A DNA stretch of 64,000 nucleotides from NCBI RefSeq assembly GCF_012932495.1, contig NZ_JABCNG010000001.1, positions 930,001 through 994,000 of the forward strand, read 5' to 3'. Each line of letters starts with the position of its first letter. The first letter of the stretch is position 1. This document shows, in pieces, positions 42,423-51,277 of the stretch. The notes beneath the pieces were generated by a model, which was not told the DNA's origin, ran no database searches, and saw only the letters and a list, made by a program, of their open reading frames with translations. The stretch is from Novosphingobium sp. SG919. Lineage in GTDB: Bacteria > Pseudomonadota > Alphaproteobacteria > Sphingomonadales > Sphingomonadaceae. The position numbers and the translations under genes are program-made.

Positions 42423-43832
42423 ATGTCTGCGTTCAAGGGGTTGAAGCCGATCCTCTATGGTGGCCGGGAAGTGTGGCCGCTGGTGGAAGGCGGCAAGGGG
42501 GTTGCCGCCACCAATCACATGAGTTCGGGAGCCTGGGCTGCGGCCGGGGGAATCGGCACGGTGAGCGCGGTGAATGCCGACAGCTATGACGCCGAAGGCA
42601 AGATCGTTCCCCAGGTCTACAACGCGCTGACCCGCAAGGAACGCCACGAGGAACTGATCCGCTATGCCATCGACGGCGCGGTGGAACAGGTGCGCCGCGC
42701 CTATGACATTGCCAGCGGCAAGGGCGCGATCAACATCAACGTGCTCTGGGAAATGGGCGGCGCGCAACAAGTGCTCGAAGGCGTGCTGGAACGCACCCGC
42801 GGGCTGGTTTCGGGTGTCACCTGCGGCGCCGGTATGCCCTACAAGCTTTCGGAAATCGCGGCGCGGTTCAACGTCAGCTACCTGCCGATCGTTTCGTCGG
42901 GCCGGGCGTTCCGCGCGCTGTGGAAGCGCGCCTATCACAAGGTGGCGCACCTGATGGCCGCGGTGGTCTATGAAGACCCGTGGCTGGCCGGCGGGCACAA
43001 TGGCCTGTCCAACGCGGAAAACCCGCGCAAGCCGGAAGATCCCTATCCCCGCGTCAAGGCGCTGCGCGACACGATGCGCGCCGAGGGCGTGAGCGACGAC
43101 GTGCCGATCGTGATGGCTGGCGGCGTGTGGTTCCTGCGCGAATGGAACAACTGGATCGACAATCCCGAACTGGGCGCGATTGCCTTCCAGTTCGGCACGC
43201 GCCCGCTGCTGACCGAGGAAAGCCCGATTCCCCAGGCGTGGAAGGACCATCTGCGCACGCTGGAGCCGGGTGATGTGCTGCTGCACAAGTTCTCGCCCAC
43301 CGGGTTTTACTCCTCGGCGGTGCGCAATCCGTTCCTGCGCGCGTTGGAAGCGCGGTCCGAACGCCAGGTGCCTTATTCCAAGGTGGCGGCGGGCGAACAC
43401 ACCGTGCAGCTGGACGTGGGCGTTAAGGGCAAGAATTTCTGGGTTACGCCGGCCGATCTGGACCGCGCGCGCGCGTGGTTCGGCGCCGGTTTCACCACCG
43501 CGCTGCGCACGCCCGACGACACGGTGATCTTCGTCAACCAAGCCGAGCGCGACGAGATCCGCAAGGACCAGGCCGATTGCATGGGCTGCCTGTCGCACTG
43601 CGGGTTCTCGTCGTGGAAGGACCACGACGATTACACCACCGGGCGCCTGGCCGATCCGCGCAGCTTCTGCATCCAGAAGACGCTGCAGGACATCGCCCAC
43701 GGCGGGGACATCGACCAGAACCTGATGTTTGCCGGCCATGCGGCCTATCGTTTCAAGCAGGACCCGTTCTATTCCAACAACTTCACCCCGACGGTGAAGC
43801 AACTGGTGGATCGCATCCTGACCGGCGACTGA
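42423..43832 (+). CDS. Nitronate monooxygenase-like flavin oxidoreductase
   Basis: This 469-residue TIM-barrel flavoprotein resembles the nitronate monooxygenase / 2-nitropropane dioxygenase group. The pattern used is the N-terminal substrate/flavin segment NHMSSGAWAAAGGIGTVSAV (about 30-50), then SGVTCGAGMPYKL, VVYEDPWLAGGHNG (the expected His near 200), IVMAGGVWF and AIAFQFGTRPLLTEES for phosphate binding. Odd for the family is a CMGCLSHC cluster (C386, C389, C393) near the C-terminus, which could bind metal or form a redox pair. GAGGGA at 42412-42417 sets the start. It is monocistronic, with a strong terminator after it. The substrate is unknown. Confidence 0.85.
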   Translation: MSAFKGLKPILYGGREVWPLVEGGKGVAATNHMSSGAWAAAGGIGTVSAVNADSYDAEGKIVPQVYNALTRKERHEELIRYAIDGAVEQVRRAYDIASGKGAININVLWEMGGAQQVLEGVLERTRGLVSGVTCGAGMPYKLSEIAARFNVSYLPIVSSGRAFRALWKRAYHKVAHLMAAVVYEDPWLAGGHNGLSNAENPRKPEDPYPRVKALRDTMRAEGVSDDVPIVMAGGVWFLREWNNWIDNPELGAIAFQFGTRPLLTEESPIPQAWKDHLRTLEPGDVLLHKFSPTGFYSSAVRNPFLRALEARSERQVPYSKVAAGEHTVQLDVGVKGKNFWVTPADLDRARAWFGAGFTTALRTPDDTVIFVNQAERDEIRKDQADCMGCLSHCGFSSWKDHDDYTTGRLADPRSFCIQKTLQDIAHGGDIDQNLMFAGHAAYRFKQDPFYSNNFTPTVKQLVDRILTGD

Positions 43833-43850
43833 TCGGCCTGGACAGAACAG

Positions 43851-43879
43851 AAAAAGCCCGGGTTTTCCCGGGCTTTTTT
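43851..43879. terminator. Strong bidirectional intrinsic terminator
   Basis: A perfect 12-bp stem (43851-43862 with 43867-43878, 4-nt TTTT loop) is flanked by an A tract on the left and a T tract on the right. It lies 19 bp after the flavoprotein stop and 31 bp beyond the convergent transporter stop, and would end both transcripts. Confidence 0.93.
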
Positions 43880-43909
43880 GTTGCGGTTGAAAGGTTTGGC
43901 GGGGCTTCC

Positions 43910-45232
43910 TCAGTCGGGCTGGTAAGCGTCTTCGCCGTGGCTGGTTTTGTCCAGCCCCGCCAGTTCGTCTTCGCGGGTGACGCGCATGGGCAGGGCCATC
44001 GATACCATCAGCGCGGCAATGGCCGTGGCGATCGCGCTCCACGCTGCCACGGTCACCACACCCACGACCTGGCCCATCACCTGGTGGGCAAGATCCATGC
44101 CCGGACCATAGCCGGTGCCGCCGAACGCCGGGTTGAGCACCAGCGCGGTGAGCACCGTGCCGGCCGCGCCGGTAACCCCGTGGCCGGCAAAGACCCCAAG
44201 CGAATCATCGATTTGCAAGTGGCCTTGCACCACCCGTGCAGCGCCCTTGGCAAGCACCGCCCCAAGGATGCCCAAAACCACGGCCATGCCGGGGCTGATA
44301 TAGGCCGCGGCCGGCGCCACGATCGCCAGACCCGCCACCACGCCGCGGGCAAGCCCCGTGGGCCCTGGTTTGGCCCCCTTGAGCCGATCCAGCAGCAGCC
44401 AGGCCAGCGCCGCGACGGCGGCTGCGACATGGGTGTTGACCAGCGCCATGGCTGCGTCGTCACCGGCGGCAAAGGCGCTGCCGCCGGCCAGGGCCAGGCT
44501 GCCCGCCCAGACCAGCGCGGCGCCGGTGATGGTCAGCAGTGGGCTGCTGCCGGTGCTGGCGAGGGCTGTGGCAAAGCGTTCGCGCCGGCCAAGCAGCAGG
44601 GCAACGACCAAGGCAGAAACCCCCGCGCTGACATGCACGACCAGGCCGCCGGCGTAGTCCACTGTGCCCAGCCGGGTGGCCAGCCAGCCGCCGCCCCACA
44701 CCCAGTGGGCGATCGGGGCGTAGACGATCAGGCTCCATAGCGCGGCAAAGCCGATGACCCAGCCAAATCGCGCGCGATCGACCCATGCGCCCACCAGCAA
44801 GGCCGGGGCGACGAGGGCGAAGACCATCTCGAACAGGGCATAGGCGCTTTCAGGCACCAGCGTATCTTGCCGCACATTGCCCAGATCGATCAGCATCCAG
44901 GCATTGCCGCTGCCCAGCCAGCCGTTGCTGACCGTGCCGAACGCCAGAGTATAGCCGACCACGATCCACAGCACCGAGACCAATGCCACCACCGCAGCGG
45001 TCTGCGTCATCACCGAGGCCAGGCTTTGCGCCCGGGCACGGCCGGCGTGGAACAGAGCCAGGCCCGGCAGCACGAGCAGCAGGCCAAGCAGCGTGGCGGC
45101 CAGCAGCCATGCGGTGTCGCCGCTATCGGCGGGATCGAGCGCGGCATCCTGGGCATGGGCGAGGGCGGGCAGGCCAAGCCCGGCGATCCACATCAGCGCC
45201 TTGGCAGCGCGCATCCGAAGCGATTCGTTCAT
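43910..45232 (-). CDS. Ammonium transporter (Amt family, divergent)
   Basis: This is a 440-residue inner-membrane channel with a signal peptide (about 8-25, ALAHAQ) and eleven predicted membrane helices, the usual Amt layout. Pore histidines show as DYAGGLVVHVSAG and GVFAGHGVTGAAG, and the Phe gate region as YALFEMVFALVAPAL. The sequence is more divergent than typical AmtB (LFHAGRARAQSL for the usual FYGGLVR-type loop). The start is ATG 45232; an in-frame GTG at 45241 would add three residues. No glnK lies beside it, which is unusual because amtB and glnK are normally paired. It may transport ammonium or methylammonium; whether a PII protein controls it cannot be seen. Confidence 0.92.
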   Translation of the reverse strand: MNESLRMRAAKALMWIAGLGLPALAHAQDAALDPADSGDTAWLLAATLLGLLLVLPGLALFHAGRARAQSLASVMTQTAAVVALVSVLWIVVGYTLAFGTVSNGWLGSGNAWMLIDLGNVRQDTLVPESAYALFEMVFALVAPALLVGAWVDRARFGWVIGFAALWSLIVYAPIAHWVWGGGWLATRLGTVDYAGGLVVHVSAGVSALVVALLLGRRERFATALASTGSSPLLTITGAALVWAGSLALAGGSAFAAGDDAAMALVNTHVAAAVAALAWLLLDRLKGAKPGPTGLARGVVAGLAIVAPAAAYISPGMAVVLGILGAVLAKGAARVVQGHLQIDDSLGVFAGHGVTGAAGTVLTALVLNPAFGGTGYGPGMDLAHQVMGQVVGVVTVAAWSAIATAIAALMVSMALPMRVTREDELAGLDKTSHGEDAYQPD

Positions 45233-45297
45233 GGCCCGCACCCTAGGCCCAAGTCTTTGACAAATCCAAAATGGTTAGCGCCCTGGCGGAGGGGGCT

Positions 45298-46326
45298 TCA
45301 GGCCCAGCCTTCGATGACCTGATCGGGTGGCCGATGGCCATCGGCCCAGAACCGGATGTTGGCGATCACCTTGTCGCCCGAGGCCAGGCGCCCTTCGAAC
45401 GTGGCGCTGCCCATGTGCGGCAGCAGGACGACATTGGGCAGGCGGCGCAGGCGCGGATCGACTTGCGGTTCGTGGGCAAAGACATCGAGCCCGGCCCCGC
45501 CAATGGCCCCCGCTTCCAGTGCCGCGACAAGGGCGGCTTCCTCGATCAGTTCGCCGCGCGCGGTGTTCACCACATAGGCGTGCCGCTTCATCATGGCGAT
45601 GCGCCGGGCGTTGATCAGGTGGTGGGTTTCGGCTGTGTGCGGGCAGTGCAGCGAGAGAATGTCCGCCTCGCGCACCAGGGCATCGAGATCGGGTTCATAG
45701 CGCGCGCCCAGCGCCGCTTCGACCGCGGGGGGCAGGCGGTGGCGGTTGTGATAGACCACCGCCAGGCCAAAGGCGCGGGCACGCAGGGCCACGGCCTGGC
45801 CGATTCGGCCCATGCCCACGATGCCCAGCATCTTGCCGCCGAGCCGGTGGCCCAGCAGGCTGGAAGGCGACCAGCCCTCCCACGTCTGCTCGCGGATCAC
45901 CCGCTCGCCATCGGTCAGCCGGCGGGGCACGGAAATGATCAGCGCCATCGTCATGTCGGCGGTGTCGTCGGTGAACACGCCGGGCGTGTTGGTGACGATG
46001 ATCTTGCGCGCGCGGGCGGCGGCCAGGTCGATATGCTCGATCCCGGCGCCGAAATTGGCAATGAGGCCAAGGCCAGGGCCAGCTGCGGCGATCAGATCGG
46101 CGTCGATGGCGTCGGTCACTGTGGGGACGAGCACCTGTGCCTGCGATACCGCATCCAGCAGTGCCTGGCGCGACATTGGCCGATCATCGGCGTTCAACGT
46201 CACGTCGAACAATTCGGCCATGCGGCGTTGGGTTTCGGGCAGCAGGCGGCGGGTGACGACAACGCGAGGCTTGCCGTCGATGCGGCGCGTCAGGCGCAAA
46301 TCTTGCGGGCGGGCGTGCTGGCTCAT
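45298..46326 (-). CDS. D-isomer-specific 2-hydroxyacid dehydrogenase
   Basis: This is a 342-residue NAD(P)-dependent dehydrogenase of the GyaR / glyoxylate reductase type. It reduces 2-keto acids or oxidises D-2-hydroxy acids in the cytoplasm. The Rossmann motif is GIVGMGRIGQAVA (G171-G176). The catalytic residues are Arg257 in NTARGELIEE, Glu286 in FAHEPQVD and His304 in LLPHMGSATFEG. The DE(S)T-type lid NTPGVFTDDTAD is typical. ATG 46326 is used; ATG 46335 is an alternative. It lies 65 bp from the transporter start, on the same strand, so cotranscription with the downstream transporter is possible. The exact substrate cannot be fixed by sequence alone. Confidence 0.9.
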   Translation of the reverse strand: MSQHARPQDLRLTRRIDGKPRVVVTRRLLPETQRRMAELFDVTLNADDRPMSRQALLDAVSQAQVLVPTVTDAIDADLIAAAGPGLGLIANFGAGIEHIDLAAARARKIIVTNTPGVFTDDTADMTMALIISVPRRLTDGERVIREQTWEGWSPSSLLGHRLGGKMLGIVGMGRIGQAVALRARAFGLAVVYHNRHRLPPAVEAALGARYEPDLDALVREADILSLHCPHTAETHHLINARRIAMMKRHAYVVNTARGELIEEAALVAALEAGAIGGAGLDVFAHEPQVDPRLRRLPNVVLLPHMGSATFEGRLASGDKVIANIRFWADGHRPPDQVIEGWA

Positions 46327-46564
46327 CGCCACCATGGCTATGCCCATGGGGCATGGCCGGTCAAGCCGGACATGGTCGAACATGGTCTGGCATTGCGCCG
46401 GACATGGGCGCATCTGCCCCAATCTCGCGCCACTGCGCCGCGATCCGCCGGGGACAGCGCCGGATGCATGCGACGAGACGGTTGCCGCGGTGGTTGCCCT
46501 TGGCGATCAATCCTGTATCGCAGGGGCGTTGCGCGCCCCGCCGTGGGGCGGGAGAAGTCTTACC

Positions 46565-47065
46565 GTGATCCAGTTTCGCTTCATGATCCGAGGGGCCGTC
46601 GCGCTTGCCATCCTGGGCGGCGCCGCGGGGCTGGCCGGGCAACCGGCGCGGCTGCAGGCGGCGGACGACGGCAACGCCCGTTACTGGGCCTCGCTCGCCA
46701 AGGATGAGACCAACATGCGCGTTGGCCCGGGGCGCGAATATCGCATCAACTGGGTCTATGTGCGGCACGGCCTGCCGGTCAAAGTGCTGCGCGTGATGGG
46801 CGGTTGGCGCCTGATCGAAGACCCCGATGGCGCGCGTGGCTGGGTGCTGGCGCAATTCCTCAGCCGTACCCGCACCGCGCTGGTAAAAGGTGCGATCACC
46901 GCGATCCGCGCCAACAAGGATGGCAGCGGCCCGGTGCTGTGGCGCGCGGCGCCCGGCGTGCAGGCGATGCTGGGGGAATGCCGTGACGGCTGGTGCCCGG
47001 TGGACGTCGATGGTCGCCGGGGCTTCGTGGCGCAAGATGCGCTGTGGGGCGCGGGCACGCCCTGA
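46565..47065 (+). CDS. Secreted SH3-domain protein
   Basis: This 166-residue protein has a signal peptide (about 1-33, RGAVALAILGGAAGLAGQPA) and two bacterial SH3-like modules (about 40-95, DETNMRVGPGREYRINW; and about 105-160, DGWCPVDVDGRRGFVAQD). Such proteins bind cell-wall peptides or other periplasmic partners. The start is taken as GTG 46565, since GGGAG stands before it; ATG 46583 lacks a site. Two cysteines (ECRDGWC) might pair. It is divergent from the dehydrogenase gene and convergent with the thiolase gene. The family occurs widely in alphaproteobacteria with unassigned function. Confidence 0.85.
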   Translation: MIQFRFMIRGAVALAILGGAAGLAGQPARLQAADDGNARYWASLAKDETNMRVGPGREYRINWVYVRHGLPVKVLRVMGGWRLIEDPDGARGWVLAQFLSRTRTALVKGAITAIRANKDGSGPVLWRAAPGVQAMLGECRDGWCPVDVDGRRGFVAQDALWGAGTP

Positions 47066-47110
47066 TCATTTCGGGGATTGCCGGGGTTTCCGCCGCTTCT
47101 TGAGGCTTCC

Positions 47111-47174
47111 ACCATCCCTGTCCCCTTCGTCTGAAGAGGAGGGGGTTGGGGGGTGATGCATTGCCCACCCCCCT
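47111..47174. repeat. Short palindromic G/C-tract element between convergent genes
   Basis: The element contains CCCTTC-GTCT-GAAG with flanking G-tracts and a perfect 8-bp stem, GGGGGGTG (47148-47155) with CACCCCCC (47166-47173). It has the same G/C-tract hairpin style as the element at 14812. It lies between the SH3 and thiolase genes, whose stops are 119 bp apart, and may double as a bidirectional terminator. Confidence 0.5.
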
Positions 47175-47183
47175 GATTTCACA

Positions 47184-48380
47184 TCAGATCAATTCGACAG
47201 CCAGTGCCGTGGCTTCACCGCCGCCGATGCACAGGCTGGCAATGCCCTTGGTCTTGCCGTGGCGCTTGAGCGCCGCGAGCAGCGTGGTGATGATGCGTGC
47301 GCCCGAAGCGCCGATCGGGTGGCCGAGCGCCGTGGCACCGCCGTGGACGTTCACCTTGGCATGGGGGATGCCCAGGTCGTGCATGGCGAACATCGCCACG
47401 CAGGCAAAGGCTTCGTTCACTTCGAACAGGTCAACGTCGTCCACGCTCCAGCCGGCCTTTTCCAGCACCTTGTTGATCGCGCCGACCGGGGCCGTGGTGA
47501 AGTCCTTGGGTTCCTGGGCATGGGCGGCCAGGGCAACGATGCGGGCCACCGGCTTGAGGCCCTTGGCATCGGCCACGCTCTGGCGCGTGAGCGCAAGGGC
47601 CGCCGCACCGTCGGAGATCGAGGACGAGGTGGCCGCGGTGATCGTGCCATCCTTGGCAAAAGCGGGCTTGAGCGCCGGGATCTTGTCGGGGCGGGCCTTG
47701 CTGGGGGCTTCGTCGGTGTCCACCGTCACTTCGCCGGCGCGGGTCTTGATCGTCACCGGCGCGATTTCTTCCACGAACGCGCCCTCGTCGATCGCGGCCT
47801 TGGCACGGCGCAGCGATTCGATCGTGTATTCGTCCTGGTTTTCGCGGGTCAGGCCATAGTCGTTGGCGGTGTCCTGGGCGAACGTGCCCATGGCGCGGCC
47901 AGCTTCATAGGCGTCTTCGAGGCCGTCGAGGAACATGTGGTCATAGGCGGTATCGTGGCCGATGCGCGCGCCCGAGCGGTGCTTCTTGAGCAGGTAGGGG
48001 GCGTTGGTCATCGATTCCATGCCGCCGGCAACGGCCACGTCGATGCTGCCGGCCGCCAGGGCTTCGGATGCCATGATCACCGTCTGCATGCCCGAGCCGC
48101 AGACCTTGTTGACCGTGGTGGCCTGGGCCGACTTGGGCAGGCCGGCCTTGATCGCGGCCTGGCGCGCGGGCGCCTGGCCCAGGCCAGCGGGCAGCACGCA
48201 GCCCATGTAGACACGTTCCACATCGCTGCCGTCCACGCCGGCGCGGGCCACTGCGGCCTTGACGGCGGTCGCGCCAAGATCGGTCGCGGCGACGTCGGCG
48301 AGCGCGCCCTGCATGCTGCCCATCGGCGTGCGGGCATAGCCGAGGATGACGATCGGATCGGCGGCGGAGAACTGGGCCAT
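47184..48380 (-). CDS. Acetyl-CoA acetyltransferase (thiolase)
   Basis: This 398-residue biosynthetic-type thiolase condenses two acetyl-CoA to acetoacetyl-CoA. Catalytic residues are Cys94 in VNKVCGSGMQ, His in GGATALGHPIGASG and Cys in LCIGGGEATA, with NEAFA near residue 315. The length is normal for AtoB/PhaA. It could feed polyhydroxybutyrate or mevalonate-type routes, or run in the degradative direction; the neighbours do not decide. AGGAAGGA lies before ATG 48380, and the longer reading has no ribosome-binding site. The gene is single, with the prepilin peptidase divergent upstream. A G/C-tract element lies beyond its stop. Confidence 0.95.
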   Translation of the reverse strand: MAQFSAADPIVILGYARTPMGSMQGALADVAATDLGATAVKAAVARAGVDGSDVERVYMGCVLPAGLGQAPARQAAIKAGLPKSAQATTVNKVCGSGMQTVIMASEALAAGSIDVAVAGGMESMTNAPYLLKKHRSGARIGHDTAYDHMFLDGLEDAYEAGRAMGTFAQDTANDYGLTRENQDEYTIESLRRAKAAIDEGAFVEEIAPVTIKTRAGEVTVDTDEAPSKARPDKIPALKPAFAKDGTITAATSSSISDGAAALALTRQSVADAKGLKPVARIVALAAHAQEPKDFTTAPVGAINKVLEKAGWSVDDVDLFEVNEAFACVAMFAMHDLGIPHAKVNVHGGATALGHPIGASGARIITTLLAALKRHGKTKGIASLCIGGGEATALAVELI

Positions 48381-48579
48381 GGTAACAGGTCCTTCCTGTG
48401 CTAAGCAGCCGCCACGGCAGCGGTCGGGCGGCGGAATCTTGTCGTTGCCTGCGCCGATGTAGAGAGCAGGCGGGGCGATTGCAATTGAAGGCGGCGTCAC
48501 ATTGCCGTTTCATGACGCATTGCAGCATTGTCGCGCGCCTTGGTCCGGGCCGAGGCGCCGGGGCAAGCGGGGGCAAAAC

Positions 48580-49347
48580 TTGGAAATTCCGGCTCAGATC
48601 GTCGCGCTGGGGCTGCCATGGGAGCTGGCCTTGGCAATCGGCACCATATTGGGGGCAATCGTCGGCTCGTTCCTGGGCACGGTGGCAGTGCGGTTGCCCG
48701 CAGGGCGCTCGATCGTGCACGGCGCATCGGCGTGCGACCGGTGCCACCGGCAACTGCGCGCGGCGGAGCTTGTCCCGATCGTGTCCTGGCTGGCCCTGCG
48801 CGGGCGGTGCCGGCGTTGCGACGGATTTATCGGCTGGGGCCAATTGGCGGCCGAGGCGGGCGGCGCCGTGGTTGGCGCGCTGGCCTGGTGGGCGCCGGAT
48901 GGATTGATCGTGCCGGCGCTGGCGCTGGGCTGGCAACTGCTGCTGCTGGCGCTGCTCGACGCGCGCTGCCTGTGGCTGCCCTGGCGGTTGACGGCGGCCC
49001 TGGCGGCAAGCGGCCTCGCGCTTGCGCTGTGGCAGGGCGCCGACGCGCTGGTGCCGGCCCTGCTTGGCGCCGCGCTGGGCTATGCCCTGCTGGGCAGCGT
49101 CGCCTGGGCCTATCGCAAGGCGCGCGGACGTGAAGGGTTGGGCGGGGGGGACCCCTGGCTGCTGGGCGCGATCGGTGCCTGGGTGGGCCCGCTGGGCGTG
49201 GTGCATGTCTTGCTGGTGGCCGCGCTGCTGGGGCTGGCCGTGGCACTGGTGCTGCACCTGTCGGGCAAGCGGATCGATGCGCAGACCGCCCTGCCGCTGG
49301 GCACCTTCATGGCGCTTGGCGCCTGGCCGGTGTTCCTGCTCCGGTAG
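48580..49347 (+). CDS. Prepilin peptidase (type IV, A24 family)
   Basis: This 255-residue inner-membrane aspartic protease cleaves and methylates prepilins. The N-terminal cytoplasmic domain has the zinc-type cysteines C52/C55 and C77/C80 (CDRC and CRRC) around [14 protein letters not shown]. The catalytic aspartates are D127 in [13 protein letters not shown] and D191 in [12 protein letters not shown], in place of Gx[14 protein letters not shown] near the start is the family signature. The start is not certain: TTG 48580 is used because it places the first membrane helix correctly, while TTG 48502 would extend the protein without similarity. No pilin or secretion genes lie in the window. Confidence 0.85.
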   Translation: MEIPAQIVALGLPWELALAIGTILGAIVGSFLGTVAVRLPAGRSIVHGASACDRCHRQLRAAELVPIVSWLALRGRCRRCDGFIGWGQLAAEAGGAVVGALAWWAPDGLIVPALALGWQLLLLALLDARCLWLPWRLTAALAASGLALALWQGADALVPALLGAALGYALLGSVAWAYRKARGREGLGGGDPWLLGAIGAWVGPLGVVHVLLVAALLGLAVALVLHLSGKRIDAQTALPLGTFMALGAWPVFLLR

Positions 49348-49603
49348 GCACCGCGCGCCGCCAACTGGCTTGCGTCTCATGCAATCGTGTGCGCAATTCG
49401 TGCAAGGGCGTCTCGCGTTGCGGCATCGCCGCCGTGCGATCGCAGGCTTTCGGGCGAAATCGGGGGGGGTTTGCCTCGGTATTGTCACGGTCTTGCCCAA
49501 ATGGGCGCGGTCAATCCCCTTTATTGCGCTGCACCCCACTTGCACATGCGCCAAGGGGGGACTAGTGCCCCGTGCCAAGTGCATTCCATCGCGAGTCAGC
49601 CCC
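49348..49603. other. Upstream region of the nuo operon
   Basis: These 256 bp lie between the prepilin peptidase stop and nuoA and should contain the nuo promoter. I see no gene and no convincing -35/-10 pair. A run of G residues (49462-49469) and a GC-rich segment make promoter calling unreliable. Confidence 0.3.
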
Positions 49604-49978
49604 TTGGTCGACCTCATCCAATATCTGCCGATCCTGATTTTTCTCGGGATCGCGCTCGCGCTTTCGACGGCTTTCGTTTTTCTGCCGATGGGGGCAGCCC
49701 GCCTGACGGGCACCTACAACCCCACGGCGGACAAACTGGCCGAATACGAGTGCGGCTTTCCCGCCTTTGAAGACCCGCGCAGCCAGTTCGACGTGCGGTT
49801 CTATCTCGTGGCGATCCTGTTCATCATCTTCGACCTGGAGGCAGCGTTCCTGTTCCCCTGGGCGGTGAGCCTCAAGCAGACCGGTTGGGCCGGTTGGGCG
49901 ACCATGATGGTCTTCCTGGCGGAACTGGTGCTCGGCTATATCTACGCCTGGAAAAAGGGCGCGCTGGATTGGGAATGA
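49604..49978 (+). CDS. nuoA: NADH-quinone oxidoreductase subunit A
   Basis: This 124-residue membrane subunit of complex I has three helices. [40 protein letters not shown] is broken here into its recognisable blocks: YECGFPAF (the loop near the quinone site), [18 protein letters not shown], and the terminal [11 protein letters not shown]. The frame has no ATG or GTG at a fitting place, so TTG 49604 (reading [15 protein letters not shown]) is taken as start; this matches the normal length of the subunit. Its stop overlaps nuoB by 4 bp (ATGA). It is the first gene of the operon. Confidence 0.92.
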   Translation: MVDLIQYLPILIFLGIALALSTAFVFLPMGAARLTGTYNPTADKLAEYECGFPAFEDPRSQFDVRFYLVAILFIIFDLEAAFLFPWAVSLKQTGWAGWATMMVFLAELVLGYIYAWKKGALDWE

Positions 49979-50532
49979 ACCACATGGCTACCACCCCTGC
50001 TGTCTCGCCAGTTGCCGGATCGCCCATCGTGGCACCCGACCAGGCGTTTTTCGAAAGCATCAACGCCGAAGTTTCGGACAAGGGCTTTCTCGTCACCTCG
50101 ACCGAGGAACTGTTCCAGTGGGCGCGCACCGGCTCGCTCTGGTGGATGACCTTTGGCCTGGCTTGCTGCGCCGTGGAAATGATCCACGTCAACATGCCGC
50201 GTTATGACATGGAGCGCTTCGGCGTGGCCCCGCGCGCCTCGCCGCGCCAGTCCGACGTGATGATCGTGGCCGGCACGCTGTGCAACAAGATGGCCCCGGC
50301 GCTGCGCAAGGTCTACGACCAGATGTCGGACCCCAAGTACGTCATCTCGATGGGTTCGTGCGCCAACGGTGGTGGCTATTACCACTACAGCTATTCGGTG
50401 GTGCGCGGCTGCGATCGCATCGTGCCGGTCGACATCTATGTGCCGGGTTGCCCGCCCACTGCCGAAGCGCTGCTTTATGGCGTGATGCAGTTGCAGCGGA
50501 AGATCCGCCGCGTCGGCACGCTCGAGCGTTGA
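49975..50532 (+). CDS. nuoB: NADH-quinone oxidoreductase subunit B
   Basis: This 185-residue peripheral-arm subunit holds the terminal [4Fe-4S] cluster N2, which passes electrons to quinone. Its ligands appear in LACCAVEM (two adjacent Cys), [10 protein letters not shown] and VPGCPPTAE. The N-terminal 35 residues are variable. ATG 49975 overlaps the nuoA stop; ATG 49984 (MATTPAVS) is an alternative with a similar ribosome-binding context. nuoC follows after 13 bp. The cluster motifs are complete, so the protein is expected to be functional. Confidence 0.97.
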   Translation: MNHMATTPAVSPVAGSPIVAPDQAFFESINAEVSDKGFLVTSTEELFQWARTGSLWWMTFGLACCAVEMIHVNMPRYDMERFGVAPRASPRQSDVMIVAGTLCNKMAPALRKVYDQMSDPKYVISMGSCANGGGYYHYSYSVVRGCDRIVPVDIYVPGCPPTAEALLYGVMQLQRKIRRVGTLER

Positions 50533-50545
50533 GAGGGTAGGGCAC

Positions 50546-51277
50546 ATGGCCATTCTGCATTCCGCGCCGCGCTATGCCCCCTTCGACGGGGTAAAGGACG
50601 CGCTGGTTGCCGCGCTGGGCGACCAGGTGATCGAAGCCAAGGAGCAGCACGGCGAAATCGTGCTGCTGGTGGCACGCGATTCCGTCGAGACCGTGCTGCG
50701 CACCCTGCGTGACGAGCACGAGTACCAGCAGCTGATGGAAATTGCCGGGGCGGACTATCCCCAGCGGCTCGATCGCTTCGAGGTGGTCTATTGCCTCCTC
50801 TCGCTGACGCGCAACCATCGCCTGATCGTCAAGGTTCGCACCGACGAGGCGACGCCGGTGCCCACGGTCACCACGCTGTGGCCGGTGGCCGGCTGGCTCG
50901 AACGCGAAGTCTACGACATGTATGGCGTGCTGTTCGAGGGCAACCCCGACCTGCGCCGCATTCTCACCGACTATGGCTTCCAGGGGCACCCGTTCCGCAA
51001 GGACTTCCCGCTGACCGGCTATGTCGAGCTGCGCTATTCCGAGGAAGACCAGCGCGTGGTCTATGAGCCGGTGCGCCTGGCCCAGGACTTGCGCCAGTTC
51101 GACTTCATGAGCCCATGGGAAGGCGCGGACTACGTGCTGCCGGGTGACGAAAAGGCGGCCCAGGCCGCGCCGCCGCCGCCCGTGGCCACGCCCAAGGACA
51201 CGCCCACCCCGGCGCAGACCGGCGCCGGCGCTGCTGCCAACAAGGAAGCGACCAAGCCCGCGGGAGACAAGGCATGA
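50546..51277 (+). CDS. nuoC: NADH-quinone oxidoreductase subunit C
   Basis: This 243-residue 30-kDa subunit packs against NuoD in the peripheral arm. The family core is [20 protein letters not shown], then [19 protein letters not shown] and [18 protein letters not shown] (about 115-165). After about residue 195 there is a Pro/Ala/Lys-rich tail (about 45 residues) that is not part of the conserved fold. The gene is separate from nuoD, unlike E. coli where the two are fused. Its stop overlaps nuoD by 4 bp. A GAGGG sits just before the start. Confidence 0.97.
   Translation: MAILHSAPRYAPFDGVKDALVAALGDQVIEAKEQHGEIVLLVARDSVETVLRTLRDEHEYQQLMEIAGADYPQRLDRFEVVYCLLSLTRNHRLIVKVRTDEATPVPTVTTLWPVAGWLEREVYDMYGVLFEGNPDLRRILTDYGFQGHPFRKDFPLTGYVELRYSEEDQRVVYEPVRLAQDLRQFDFMSPWEGADYVLPGDEKAAQAAPPPPVATPKDTPTPAQTGAGAAANKEATKPAGDKA

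Noticed and set aside
46365..46407. Repeated GCCGGACATGG (46365 and 46397) between the dehydrogenase and SH3 genes.
   Set aside because: Short, GC-rich and without symmetry or clear promoter placement; likely chance or local duplication.
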